Below, one piece after another: positions 18,848 through 27,921 of a stretch of 64,000 bases of DNA (position 1 is the stretch's first letter; each line of letters begins with the position of its first letter). Made by a program: the position numbers and the translations under genes. Source of the DNA: PFJX01 sp040751755 (GTDB lineage Bacteria; Pseudomonadota; Gammaproteobacteria; Burkholderiales; Thiobacillaceae); NCBI GenBank assembly GCA_040751755.1, contig JBFMHC010000020.1, positions 62,001-126,000 of the forward strand. Direction: 5' to 3'. The notes under the pieces are model-generated. The model saw only the letters and a list, made by a program, of their open reading frames with translations. It was not told where the DNA came from and did not search any database.

Positions 18848-19789
18848 ATGAAGTACAAGGATTACTACCAGATTCTCGGCGTTCCCCGCACCGCTTCCAC
18901 GGACGAGATCAAGAAGGCGTATCGCCGCCTGGCGCGCAAGTACCACCCGGATGTCTCCAAGGAGGCGGGCGCGGAGGAGAAGTTCAAGGAGGTGAACGAG
19001 GCGCATGACGTGCTTTCCGACAAGGACAAGCGCGCCGCCTACGACCAGCTCGGCTACTACCAGCCGGGCCAGGATTTCCGCCCGCCGCCCGGCTGGGGCG
19101 ACCGCTTCGGCGGGGGTGGCGCGGAGTTCTCGGGCATGGACTTCTCCGACCTGTTCTCGCAGCTGTTCGGCGGCGGCATGGGGGCCGGAATGGGCGGCGC
19201 GGGCACCCGTGGCGCGCGCGGCCACGGCTTCGGCCGGCACGGCGCGGCGCGTGGCCAGGACGTGGAGGCGAACATCACCCTGACCCTGGAAGAGGCCTAC
19301 AACGGCGTGGAGAAGCAGATCAACCTGGCCGGCGAGGGCATGGGCCAGGTGCGCTTCCGCGTGCCGCCGGGCGCCCTGCCTGGCAAGCGCCTGCGCCTCG
19401 CCGGCAAGGGGCGGGCGGCGCCGTTCGGCGGCGCGAGCGGCGACCTCTACCTCAACATCCACGTCGCCCCGCACGCCCGCTACCGCCTGGATGGCCAGGA
19501 CATCCACCTGGACACGCCGATCACCCCCTGGGAGGCGGTGCTGGGCGCGACCCTGCTGGTGCCGACGCTGAGCGGCGACGTGCGACTCAAGGTCGCGCCG
19601 GGCGCGCGCGGCGGCCAGAAACTTCGCCTCTCCGGGCGCGGCATGCCGGGCGCCAAGGGCAACGGCGACTTCTACGTGAACCTGCAGATTGTCCTGCCGC
19701 CCAGCCTCAGCGAGGAGGAAAGGGCGTTGTACGAGCGGCTGGCCGAGCTGTCGGGCTTCGACCCGAGGCCGGATTTTCCGAAGCAGTGA
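18848..19789 (+). CDS. cbpA: CbpA-type DnaJ-family co-chaperone
   Basis: 313 residues: J-domain at about 4-70 with the HPD triad at 33-35, a Gly/Phe-rich segment at about 90-130, then two DnaJ C-terminal substrate-binding domains. There is no cysteine zinc-finger region, which separates it from DnaJ proper. It stimulates DnaK ATPase and may bind nucleoid DNA as CbpA does. Divergent from the hfq-like gene; no cbpM partner is seen. Confidence 0.88.
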   Translation: MKYKDYYQILGVPRTASTDEIKKAYRRLARKYHPDVSKEAGAEEKFKEVNEAHDVLSDKDKRAAYDQLGYYQPGQDFRPPPGWGDRFGGGGAEFSGMDFSDLFSQLFGGGMGAGMGGAGTRGARGHGFGRHGAARGQDVEANITLTLEEAYNGVEKQINLAGEGMGQVRFRVPPGALPGKRLRLAGKGRAAPFGGASGDLYLNIHVAPHARYRLDGQDIHLDTPITPWEAVLGATLLVPTLSGDVRLKVAPGARGGQKLRLSGRGMPGAKGNGDFYVNLQIVLPPSLSEEERALYERLAELSGFDPRPDFPKQ

Positions 19790-19858
19790 ACGCGCCTAGA
19801 ATGCAAAGGGGCGTGGCGTCGTGGAGGATTGGACAGTGAGCAAGTCGGAGGGGCAGGG

Positions 19859-21046
19859 ATGAGCTTCAGCGTGGTCTCCGCGTCGGGTCCGTTCGCCTAC
19901 ACCGCGAGCCAGTCCGGCCAGCTGGAAAGCCAGGCGCAGCGCGTCCTGTCACACGGCATCGACCTGTTCATCGACAAGAACTACGACGGTGCGATCAAGG
20001 AGTTTCGTCGCGCCATCGCCCTCGCACCCAATTCCGCGCTGGCGCTCGACGCCTACAAGCAGATCGCCCAGTCGTATTCGCAGAAGAACGACAGCGCCGG
20101 CGCCATCGAGGCGTACAAGCAGGCGATCCGTTTCGAGCCCAATGACGCCGAGACGCGCATCGCCCTGGGCAATGTCTATTACTTCGAGAAACGCTATGCG
20201 GAGGCGCAACAGGAATACGGCCAGGCGGTGCGCATCGACCCCAGCGCTTCGCACCGCTTCTCGCTCGGCCAGGCCTATCTGGCCGCCGGCAACTACACCG
20301 AGGCGGAACTGCAGTTCAAGCGCGTGCAGGGCATGGAGCCGGGCAAGCCGAGCGGCATCTATGGCCTCGGCCAGGTCTACGCCAAGCAGGGGCGCACCAG
20401 CGAGGCGATCGATGCCTTCCAGAGCGCCATCGACCTGAAGCGCGACTTCTGGGATGCCTATGTCGAACTCGGCTATGCCTATGCCGACACCGGCGAGACC
20501 GACAAGGCGCAGGCGCTGGTCACGCAACTCACCGACGGCGACGCGAACCGGGCCGCGACGCTGACCGCGTACATCTACGAGAAGACCCGGCCGAAGATGA
20601 TCTCGGTCAGCTCGGACGGCAGCTTCCCCACCACCCTGAGCCGCGGCACCACGGTGTACGCGCTCAGCGCCTATCTCGCCAGCGCCGAGTCCTCGCAGAC
20701 CTTCTCCATGATCTTCAGCTTCAACAAGGAGATGGACCAGGCCTCGGTGGAGAACGTGCTGAACTGGGGCATCGGCCGTTCTACCGGCACCGGCCTGGGC
20801 GACGGCTACAACTTCAGTCTGGGCATCCCCGATACCGAGGTGACGCTGCCGCCGCACCCGGTGGCGGTGAGCTACGACACCACCTCCTACACCGCGACGG
20901 TGTGGTTCGAGGTGCGCCAGAACGCCACCGCGGACGGCACCATCGATCCTTCCCACATCCAGTTCACCTTCTCGGGCACGGACCGCTTCGGCCAGCAGAT
21001 CAGCGGCGAGGCCGACCAATACACAGGCTTTTCCGGCTTCGCCTGA
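19859..21046 (+). CDS. TPR protein with a C-terminal beta-sandwich-like domain
   Basis: 395 residues. Five to six TPRs occupy about residues 20-215 (for example AIKEFRRAIALAPNSALAL). The C-terminal 170 residues are Ser/Thr/Gly-rich, beta-type, and include FSFNKEMDQASVENVLNWGI, which resembles Ig-like SbsA-type domains with the pattern of a calcium-free bacterial Ig fold. The ATG at 19859 has GGAGGGG upstream; a longer TTG start at 19829 is less likely. It borders the glycan locus. Function unknown. Confidence 0.75.
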   Translation: MSFSVVSASGPFAYTASQSGQLESQAQRVLSHGIDLFIDKNYDGAIKEFRRAIALAPNSALALDAYKQIAQSYSQKNDSAGAIEAYKQAIRFEPNDAETRIALGNVYYFEKRYAEAQQEYGQAVRIDPSASHRFSLGQAYLAAGNYTEAELQFKRVQGMEPGKPSGIYGLGQVYAKQGRTSEAIDAFQSAIDLKRDFWDAYVELGYAYADTGETDKAQALVTQLTDGDANRAATLTAYIYEKTRPKMISVSSDGSFPTTLSRGTTVYALSAYLASAESSQTFSMIFSFNKEMDQASVENVLNWGIGRSTGTGLGDGYNFSLGIPDTEVTLPPHPVAVSYDTTSYTATVWFEVRQNATADGTIDPSHIQFTFSGTDRFGQQISGEADQYTGFSGFA

Positions 21047-21066
21047 GCCGGCCCTTCACGGCTGGT

Positions 21067-22068
21067 TCACGCGGCGACGAAGCGTACCGGCTTGGCGGCC
21101 GCCTCGCAGTCGTCCTTGCTCTCCCCGTAGGCCATGCATTTCTCGCACACCGTGCCGCGCACGTCCTCGGCCAGATTGGCGGCGCGCAGGGCCTGGAAGG
21201 GCTCGCTCAGCCAGGCCTCGGTGAACGGCGTGGTGTTCAGGTCGCCCATGTGGAAGCGGCCGTCGTGGTCGAAGCAGCAGGCCGAGAGATAGCCGTCGTA
21301 GGTGATGTGGCCCTCGGTGAACAGGGCCCAGCAGGGCAGGGGCGGGCGCAGCGCGCCGATCCGCCCTTGGTTGCCGGCGGTCGCCACCTTGCCGTTGGCG
21401 CCGGCGGTCAGGCCGGCCTGGCCGTAGAGCGGCAGCCAGTAGTGCTGGTCGACGTAGGGCAGGATCTCCTCCACCGCCGTTTCCATGCGCGGCAGCTGCT
21501 CGCCGTCGTACTTGATGCTGGAGGCATAGATGCCGCAGCGGTGGCCGGTCTGCGCCGCCACCTCGTCGCGCGCCGCGCGCGCACCCTTGATGTTGGCCAC
21601 CACCTTGTGGAACTCGCTGGCCTTCACCCGGGTGACCTCGTGGAACTGCTCCGGGTCGGCGTTGTTGAAGCTGAACTTGAGCGAATCCAGGCCCGCGGCC
21701 ATCACCTTCTTCACCCGCTCCGGCGTCGCCAGGCGGCCGTTGGTGGTGAGGAAGACGTAGGGATAGCCGCATTCCTGCTTGGCGTAGCGCACCGCGTCCT
21801 CCAGCCAGTCGCACAGGAAGGACTCGCCCAGATAGAACAGGCCCAGCTCCTGCACGCCGGCCTCGCGCATCTCCTTCACCACGCGGGCGTAGAAGTCCCA
21901 GTCCATGTCCGACTTCTTGCGCAGGCGCGCGCCGGATGCGCAGAAGAAGCATTTGAAGTCGCAGCGCGCGGTCAGCTCGATCTTCACGCTCTTCGGGATC
22001 GGTGGCGTGGCGCTGCGGTAGTCGGGGGTGATGAGGGTGATGGCGTCGATGCGTTCGGTGATGCCCAT
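21067..22068 (-). CDS. radical SAM protein with SPASM-like C-terminus
   Basis: 333 residues. The radical SAM cluster CDFKCFFC lies at about residues 34-41 (CxxxCxxC), and a cysteine-rich C-terminus (ACCFDHD; CEKCMAYGESKDDC) suggests auxiliary Fe-S binding. The frame is open far upstream, but the ATG at 22068 has AGGAAGG in front and matches the family N-terminus. It faces the glycan operon across a 399-bp gap. Substrate unknown; a sugar or lipid modification is plausible from context. Confidence 0.82.
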   Translation of the reverse strand: MGITERIDAITLITPDYRSATPPIPKSVKIELTARCDFKCFFCASGARLRKKSDMDWDFYARVVKEMREAGVQELGLFYLGESFLCDWLEDAVRYAKQECGYPYVFLTTNGRLATPERVKKVMAAGLDSLKFSFNNADPEQFHEVTRVKASEFHKVVANIKGARAARDEVAAQTGHRCGIYASSIKYDGEQLPRMETAVEEILPYVDQHYWLPLYGQAGLTAGANGKVATAGNQGRIGALRPPLPCWALFTEGHITYDGYLSACCFDHDGRFHMGDLNTTPFTEAWLSEPFQALRAANLAEDVRGTVCEKCMAYGESKDDCEAAAKPVRFVAA

Positions 22069-22467
22069 GGTGCCTTCCTGTCTGATCGGGTTGATCGAAC
22101 CAGGCGGTCCACCGGCTTCAGGCCGGAACCGTCTGCCCCGCTCCTTCAGCATGCCGCGTGCCAGGGTGTGCGCGGCGCACTTATACCAGGAGTAGATGCT
22201 CCGTTTATCGGTATATCTGCGTCTAACTTGAACGCGGGCGATGAACGGCGCCTGTCGCCGGCCAGGCGGCAGGCGGCAAGGTCTGCCGTGCCGGCCGGGA
22301 AAATCTTGCCGCCCGTCGCGCCAGGCCCTGCGCCAGGGCGGCAGGGGGGGCAATTTGCAGGGGGTGGCATGGGTCTTGCTGTAATGGGGCATGGACAAAT
22401 TCTCCGCAACCGGCAACCCGAGGCGCGGCCGCACCGGCGGCATGGCGCGCCACGGCGGAGGCGCGGC
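22069..22467. other. 399-bp divergent intergenic region
   Basis: No supported gene. Features seen: an AT-rich dyad TATACC (22182-22187) / GGTATA (22210-22215) enclosing GGAG / CTCC arms, with a minus-strand TATAAG that could be the -10 of the radical SAM gene; a G7 run at 22344-22350; and a sigma-54-type promoter facing right. A 26-codon ATG frame at 22391-22471 begins at the predicted transcription start and is probably not translated. Confidence 0.55.
22365..22380 (+). promoter_or_regulatory. sigma-54 (-24/-12) promoter of the glycan/acyl operon
   Basis: TGGCATGGGTCTTGCT matches the RpoN consensus TGGCACG-N4-TTGCW with the invariant GG and GC exactly ten bases apart. Predicted start of transcription is near 22390, about 80 bases before the first gene. 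Sigma-54 control, usually via FleQ/FlrC-type activators, is typical of flagellar and surface-polysaccharide genes. Confidence 0.7.
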
Positions 22468-22987
22468 GTGAACGCGGTCGGCGCCATGCGCGCGGGGCTG
22501 GACCCCGCGCTGCTCGCCGCGCGCGCGGCGGAGCTGCCGGCGCCCCTGCGTGCCGGCACGGCCGTGCCGCCGCAGCAAGCGGGCGTGGCTGCCGGCGTGA
22601 GCCAGGGCGCGGCGCTGCTGGCCTCGCTCTACACGCGCCTGGACGAGGCCTATGCCGTGGCGAAGAGCGAGCGCGCCGCGAGCGGCGGCGACCCCGCGCG
22701 CGGCGATGCCGAGCGCCTGCGCAAGCTCTTTCCCCCCCTATCCGCAGGAATACGAGCGTCGCGCCGCCTATCTGGAAGGCCTGGTCGGCCTGTCCAAGCA
22801 GAACCAGGCCCTGTCGCTGCCGGCGGAACGCATGGCGGAGACGACGTACGAGACGGAGCGCCGCATGCAGGCCCTGAGCCAGGCCGCCGCCGGCGCCCTG
22901 GCGGCGCAACCTTCCTTCGGGCTCAGCCGCGACCCCGCGCGCGTCGCCGAACCCCTCACGCAAACCATCGAAGAGGGCCGCGCATGA
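22468..22987 (+). pseudogene. unknown helical protein, frame broken by an extra C in a C7 tract
   Basis: Two frames join into one protein of about 172 residues. The first runs from a GTG at 22468 to the C7 tract at 22732-22738; the second continues with YPQEYERRAAYLEGLVGLSK to the stop at 22987. Six Cs instead of seven would restore the frame (FPPYPQEY). The sequence is Ala-rich and helical, with no recognised family. Its stop overlaps the next start (ATGA), so the real gene was part of the operon. It may be phase-variable, a true pseudogene, or a sequencing error. Confidence 0.6.
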
Positions 22988-23730
22988 GCGAAGCCTTGGC
23001 ACAATTGCAGCAGACCGCCCGCAAGTACGAGGCCTCCATGCCCTTCGTGGCGGTCAAGTTCGCCGGCCACAAGATCAAGTTCGCCATCCCCAACGAGAAG
23101 TGCCTGTACTTCGCGCTCAGCCTGGAAAAGCGCGAGCCCATGACCAACAAGTGGATCCTCGCCTTCAAGCCGGACGAGGTGTTCTTCGACATCGGCGCCA
23201 ACAACGGCATCTACGGCCTCATGGCGGCGATGGTGGCGGGCTGCCGCGTCTACGCCTTCGAGCCGCACTTCGGCAGCTACCACGTGCTGGTGCACAACGT
23301 CTTCGCCAACGACCTGCAGGGGCGCATGTCCGCCTATCCGCTCGCGGTCTCCGACGCCCTCGGCTTCGACAACCTCTACCTCTCCGCCATCACCGCCGGC
23401 AAGTCGCTCAACAACTACGGCGACGCGCGCCCCAGCGACGACAAGCTGTGGAACGCGGTGATCCCGCAGGCGGCGGTGTCAATCTCGCTGGACGAGTTCG
23501 TGCGCGTCACGGGCGTGCTGCCCAACCACATCAAGGTCGACGTGGACGGCATCGAGCACAAGATCGTCGCCGGCGGTCGGCAGACCCTCGCCAACCCGGC
23601 GGTGAAGAGCGTGCTGATCGAGATCGACGAGAAGGACCCCAGGCACGTCGCCATCTACGACGCCATGCGCGAGCTGGGCTTCGCGCGCTTCGTCAGGGAC
23701 GAGGCCGGCGTGTTCTTCTTCCGTGACTGA
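22984..23730 (+). CDS. FkbM-family methyltransferase
   Basis: 248 residues with the SAM-binding motif VFFDIGANNGIYGL (about 67-80), the acidic FEPH that binds the ribose (about 93-96) and VDVDGIEHKIVAGG of FkbM enzymes. Members O-methylate sugars or polyketides. The ATGA overlap with the previous frame and the 8-bp overlap with the next gene place it firmly in the operon. Confidence 0.88.
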   Translation: MSEALAQLQQTARKYEASMPFVAVKFAGHKIKFAIPNEKCLYFALSLEKREPMTNKWILAFKPDEVFFDIGANNGIYGLMAAMVAGCRVYAFEPHFGSYHVLVHNVFANDLQGRMSAYPLAVSDALGFDNLYLSAITAGKSLNNYGDARPSDDKLWNAVIPQAAVSISLDEFVRVTGVLPNHIKVDVDGIEHKIVAGGRQTLANPAVKSVLIEIDEKDPRHVAIYDAMRELGFARFVRDEAGVFFFRD

Positions 23731-24733
23731 GGGCCGCCGCTTGAACCCGCTTGCCGCGCCGCAGCGCCTCGCCAAGCTCACCATCGAGATCACCACGCTG
23801 TGCAACCTGAAGTGCGCCGGCTGCCCGCGCACCACGGCGATGGAGAAGGGGGCCTGGGCGGACCTGCACATCCCCCTGGAGCGCTTCCAGCGCATCCTCG
23901 ACCACATCCCGTACACCGAATTCGTCACCCTGCACGGCATCGGCGAGCCCACCCTGCACCCGCAGTTCAACGAGCTGGTGGCCATGGCCAGGGCGAGCGG
24001 CAAGTTCGGGCGCATGAAGATGACCACCAACGCCCTGGCGCGCACCGTCGAGTACTACGCGCAGTCGGTGGCTGCCGGGCTGGACGAATTCTGGATCTCG
24101 GTGGACAGCCTCGACCAGGCCATCGCCGAACGGATGCGCTTCGGCACCAAGGTGGAGAAGCTGGAAAGACAGGTGGGCGGCCTGATGGCGGCGGGGCTGC
24201 CGGTGCACATCTCCATGGTGGTCAGCGCGCAGAACTACCGCGATATCCCCGCCACCCTGATGAAGCTGCACGCGCTGGGCCGCCCGCCCGTGCACATGCA
24301 GGAGTTCCAGGACTTCGGCGACCCCTACGGCCTGATGAGCAACGCGCAGCGCGCGGAATTCCTCAACGGCCTGGCCGCCGTGCTGCCGCGCATCCCGGGC
24401 ATGAAGATCATCCCGCCCAACTTCACCCGTCCCAAGGGCGAGATCTGCACCGCGCCCTGGTTCCGCCCCGCCATCTCGGTGGAGGGCTACCTCACCCCCT
24501 GCTGCACCACCTTCGACCCGGAGCAGTTCGGCCGCGTCAATCTGGTCGAGCTGAGCTTCGAAGAGGCCTGGCGCCAGCCCTCGCTGCTCGACTGGATCAA
24601 GCGCTTCGTGCGCAACGAGACGCCCATCTGCCACGGCTGCCCACTCAACCCGCGCGCCTTCGGCATGGACGCGGAACTCGGGCGCTCCGGCAAGACCGGG
24701 CAGGAATCCCACGTCATCAAGCCCAAGGCCTGA
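23723..24733 (+). CDS. radical SAM protein with SPASM-like C-terminus
   Basis: 336 residues from a GTG overlapping the FkbM gene. The CNLKCAGC cluster (about 30-37) binds the SAM-cleaving [4Fe-4S]; C-terminal cysteines (CTAPW, CCTTF, CHGCPLNPR) follow the SPASM/twitch layout. Reaction unknown; the neighbours suggest modification of a sugar or acyl group in the glycan pathway. Confidence 0.85.
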   Translation: MTEGRRLNPLAAPQRLAKLTIEITTLCNLKCAGCPRTTAMEKGAWADLHIPLERFQRILDHIPYTEFVTLHGIGEPTLHPQFNELVAMARASGKFGRMKMTTNALARTVEYYAQSVAAGLDEFWISVDSLDQAIAERMRFGTKVEKLERQVGGLMAAGLPVHISMVVSAQNYRDIPATLMKLHALGRPPVHMQEFQDFGDPYGLMSNAQRAEFLNGLAAVLPRIPGMKIIPPNFTRPKGEICTAPWFRPAISVEGYLTPCCTTFDPEQFGRVNLVELSFEEAWRQPSLLDWIKRFVRNETPICHGCPLNPRAFGMDAELGRSGKTGQESHVIKPKA

Positions 24734-24737
24734 CCCC

Positions 24738-25739
24738 ATGTTCTTCAACCAGATCATCCCGGCCGAGCACCCCAACAAGAAGTGGGAGGTGCTGTACAAG
24801 ACCGGCACCCTGACCGTGCCGATCAAGCGCATCTTCAATCAGGACCACAAGTTCTTCGCCATCGGCAGCTGCTTCGCGGAAGAGATCCGCAAGGCCCTGA
24901 CCGCGCGCGGCGTCACCTGCTACCCGGAATACCGCCGCATCGTCATCGACCCCGCGCGCATGCAGATCGACACCCTGCCCGAGCGCGAGCACATGAACTA
25001 CTACAACACCTTCTCCATCCGCCAGGAACTGGAGCGGGCCGCCGGCTACTGGGTGCAGGACCGGCACGACATCTGGACCGTGTCGGGGCGCGACATCGAG
25101 AACGGCCGCCTGATCATGAAGGAGGGCGGCACCGTCTACCAGGACCCGTACCGCCGCCTGGTGTTCGGCAAGACGCCGGAAGATCTGTGGAACGCCATCG
25201 AGCAGATCAACGCCGTGGTCACCCAGGGCATCAAGGACGCCGACGTGCTGATCATGACCCTGGGCATGACCGAGGTGTTCAAGAAGAAGAACAACGGCCT
25301 GGTATGCAACCAGATCCCCATATACGGCGGCGGCGCGGGCCTGCGCGAGACCTACTTCTACCCCAGCGACTACGAGGAGAACCTGCGCAACCTGCGCATG
25401 ATCTTCGCCCTGCTGCGCCACCTCAATCCGCGCGTGCAGGTGGTGCTCACGGTCTCGCCGGTGCCCATGCAGCGCAGCTTCAACACGCAGGACGTGTTCG
25501 TGAACAACTACGAGAGCAAGTGCACCCTGCGCGCCGTGGCTGGGCAGATCTGCCGCGAGCTGAACTGGGTGCACTACTTCCCGTCCTTCGAGATCGTCTG
25601 GGGCATGGGCGTCACCGCCTACCAGGCGCGCGACCGCATGCACGTCAAGGAGGAGGCGGTGCGCCAGATCATCGACGCCTTCATGCTCTCGCACTTCGAG
25701 CTGCCCATCGCCCCGCCGCAGGCGGGCGAGGGCGCGTGA
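24738..25739 (+). CDS. GSCFA-domain protein
   Basis: 333 residues. The family name motif is present as FAIGSCFAEEI (about 35-45), and downstream blocks (LIMTLGMTEVF; VQVVLTVSPVPM) fit the SGNH-like GSCFA fold, thought to act as hydrolase or acyltransferase. It is followed by an acyl carrier protein gene, so acyl transfer to a sugar is a reasonable inference. No signal peptide is seen, so it acts in the cytoplasm. Confidence 0.85.
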   Translation: MFFNQIIPAEHPNKKWEVLYKTGTLTVPIKRIFNQDHKFFAIGSCFAEEIRKALTARGVTCYPEYRRIVIDPARMQIDTLPEREHMNYYNTFSIRQELERAAGYWVQDRHDIWTVSGRDIENGRLIMKEGGTVYQDPYRRLVFGKTPEDLWNAIEQINAVVTQGIKDADVLIMTLGMTEVFKKKNNGLVCNQIPIYGGGAGLRETYFYPSDYEENLRNLRMIFALLRHLNPRVQVVLTVSPVPMQRSFNTQDVFVNNYESKCTLRAVAGQICRELNWVHYFPSFEIVWGMGVTAYQARDRMHVKEEAVRQIIDAFMLSHFELPIAPPQAGEGA

Positions 25740-25773
25740 CGGCGTTTTTTCCGCATCTTTCAAGGGAGCAAGC

Positions 25774-26013
25774 ATGCAATTCGAAGACCTGCAGGGCGTG
25801 ATGGCGGACGTCATGGAAGTGGAGCCGGAGGCCATCACCCCCGAAGCCACGCCGGACGACATCGACACCTGGGACTCCCTGCGCCTGCTGGAGCTGGTGC
25901 TCGCCATCGAGAAGAACTTCGGCGTCAGCCTGCCGGCGGATCGCATCCAGGACATGATCAGCGTGCCCGCCATCCTCGCCATCATCGCCGAGGCCGAGCG
26001 GTGCGCGGCCTGA
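25774..26013 (+). CDS. acyl carrier protein
   Basis: 79 residues, acidic and helical. The phosphopantetheine-attachment Ser is residue 35 in TWDSLRLLEL. AAGGGAGC precedes the ATG. It is not near fab genes, so it is a dedicated carrier rather than the fatty-acid ACP. It sits between GSCFA and FkbH-like genes, a pairing known from loading of glyceryl-type C3 units onto ACP. Confidence 0.9.
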   Translation: MQFEDLQGVMADVMEVEPEAITPEATPDDIDTWDSLRLLELVLAIEKNFGVSLPADRIQDMISVPAILAIIAEAERCAA

Positions 26014-26023
26014 GCGGCCGGGG

Positions 26024-27913
26024 TTGAGCTTGACCGCGCCCACGTCGGCCCGCACGCCAGGCGCGGCGTACCGCGAGCGCATCGGCCAGGCCCTGGCGTC
26101 CGGCGACGCGCGCGAGGCCCTGCGGCAGGCGCGCGCCTACTGGCAGGCCGACCGCGGCCCCGGCACGGCGCGCCATCTCGTCGCCCAGCTCGACAGGCTG
26201 TTCCCGGAAGGGCGCATCGTCGAGCACCGCGTCGCCTTCCTGCGCTCCTTCACGGTCGAGCCCCTGGTGCCCTACCTGCAGGCGGAGGCGGCGCTGGACG
26301 GCTGCCGCCTGCAGCCCTGGGTGGGCGGCTTCAACGTCTATGCGCAAGAGATCCTCGACCCCGCCAGCGGCCTGTACGCGCACCGGCCGCACACCATCGT
26401 CCTCGCCGTGCAGTGCCGCGACATCGCGCCGCGCCTGTGGGAAGGCTTTCCCGGCCTGAGCGAGGCGGAGGCGGAGGAGGAGGGCAGGCTCGCCGCCCGG
26501 ACCCTCGCCGACCTGCTCACGACCCTGCGCGCGCGCAGCGACGCGCACATCCTCGTGCACGGCCTCGCCACCCCCGCGCGGCCCGCCGCCGGCCTGTTCG
26601 ACGCGCAGCGCGCGCACGGCCAGGTCGCGGCCATCCAGGCGCTCAACGCGCAGCTGCGCGCGCACTGCAACGCCCTGCGCGACGTGCACTGGCTGGACTA
26701 CGACGCCCTCGAGGCGCGCCACGGCAAGCTGCGCTGGTTCGACGAGAAGAAGTGGCTGGCGGCGCGCCTGCCCTTCTCGGTGGAGGCCATGGAGCAGATG
26801 GCCGCCGAATGGTGGCGCTGCCTCACGCCCCTGGCCCTGCCCGCCGCCAAGGTCGTGGTGCTGGACCTCGACAACACCCTGTGGGGCGGCACCGTCGGCG
26901 AGGACGGCATGGCCGGCATCCGCATGGGCCAGGAGGCGCCGGGCGTGCATCACCGCAAGCTGCAGCAGGCCCTGCTCGACATCGCGCGGCGCGGCGTGCT
27001 GCTCGCCGTGTGCAGCAAGAACAACGAGGCGGACGCGCTGGCGGTGCTGCGCGACCACCCGGACATGCTGCTGCGCCCCAAGGACTTCGCCGCCATGCGC
27101 ATCAACTGGCAGGCCAAGGCGGACAACCTGCTGGAACTGGCGCGCGAGCTGAACCTGGGTCTCGACGCCTTCGTGTTCGTCGACGACAACCCCTTCGAGC
27201 GCGAGGAGGTCGCGCGCGCCCTGCCGGCGGTGCACGTCCTCGACCTGCCCGCCGATCCCGCCGGCTATGCGGATTGCCTGCGCGGCGTCGCTACCCTGGA
27301 GCGTTACGCCCTGTCGCAGGAGGACGCGGCGCGCGGCCGCTACTATGGCGAGGAGCGCGAGCGCCGCGAGCTGCTCGGCCGCGCCGAGAACGTCGAGGAC
27401 TACCTGCGCTCGCTCGGCATCCGCGTGCGCATCGAGGCGGTGTCCGAGGCCTCGCTGCCGCGCGCCGCGCAGCTCACGCAGAAGACCAACCAGCTCAACA
27501 TGACCACGCGGCGCTACAGCGAGTCGGACATCGCCGGCATGCTGGCGCGCGACGGTGCCCGGGCCTACGTGCTGAGCGCCGCCGACCGCCTGGGCGACAA
27601 CGGCATCGTCGGCGTCGCCATCGTCCGGGCGCGCGGCGAGGTGCACGAGATCGACGCCTTCCTGCTCAGCTGCCGCGTCATCGGCCGCGGCATCGAGACC
27701 GCCTTCCTGCACTTCCTGTGCGAACAGTCCGCGGGGACGGGGGCCGGCGAACTGGGCGGCTGGTTCATCCCCACCGCCAAGAACGCCCCCGCCGCCGCGA
27801 TCTACGAGAAGGCCGGTTTTACCCCCGGCAGGCGCGAGGGCGATGCGGTGTGGTGGGGCATGCGCCTGCCCGAGGGCCGGGTGCCGATGCCGGACTGGAT
27901 CGCGTTCGCCTAG
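26024..27913 (+). CDS. FkbH-like protein (HAD-IIIC phosphatase fused to a C-terminal acyltransferase-like domain)
   Basis: 629 residues from a TTG start. The N-terminal about 270 residues resemble the SGNH-like part of long FkbH proteins. The HAD core follows, with VVLDLDNTLWGG (about 280-291), CSKNNEADAL and FVDDNPFEREE, then a GNAT-like end (DNGIVGVAIV; AAAIYEKAGF). FkbH enzymes convert 1,3-bisphosphoglycerate to glyceryl-S-ACP in polyketide systems. With the adjacent ACP, formation of a glyceryl or related acyl donor is inferred. Confidence 0.88.
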   Translation: MSLTAPTSARTPGAAYRERIGQALASGDAREALRQARAYWQADRGPGTARHLVAQLDRLFPEGRIVEHRVAFLRSFTVEPLVPYLQAEAALDGCRLQPWVGGFNVYAQEILDPASGLYAHRPHTIVLAVQCRDIAPRLWEGFPGLSEAEAEEEGRLAARTLADLLTTLRARSDAHILVHGLATPARPAAGLFDAQRAHGQVAAIQALNAQLRAHCNALRDVHWLDYDALEARHGKLRWFDEKKWLAARLPFSVEAMEQMAAEWWRCLTPLALPAAKVVVLDLDNTLWGGTVGEDGMAGIRMGQEAPGVHHRKLQQALLDIARRGVLLAVCSKNNEADALAVLRDHPDMLLRPKDFAAMRINWQAKADNLLELARELNLGLDAFVFVDDNPFEREEVARALPAVHVLDLPADPAGYADCLRGVATLERYALSQEDAARGRYYGEERERRELLGRAENVEDYLRSLGIRVRIEAVSEASLPRAAQLTQKTNQLNMTTRRYSESDIAGMLARDGARAYVLSAADRLGDNGIVGVAIVRARGEVHEIDAFLLSCRVIGRGIETAFLHFLCEQSAGTGAGELGGWFIPTAKNAPAAAIYEKAGFTPGRREGDAVWWGMRLPEGRVPMPDWIAFA

Positions 27914-27921
27914 GCGGGGCC

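Noticed and set aside
22391..22471. A 26-codon ORF before the frameshifted gene
   Set aside because: Its ATG coincides with the predicted sigma-54 transcription start and has no ribosome site.
22069..22578. N-terminal extension of the 21067 radical SAM frame
   Set aside because: It is Arg/Pro/Ala-rich shadow sequence; the ATG at 22068 has a ribosome site and the family N-terminus.
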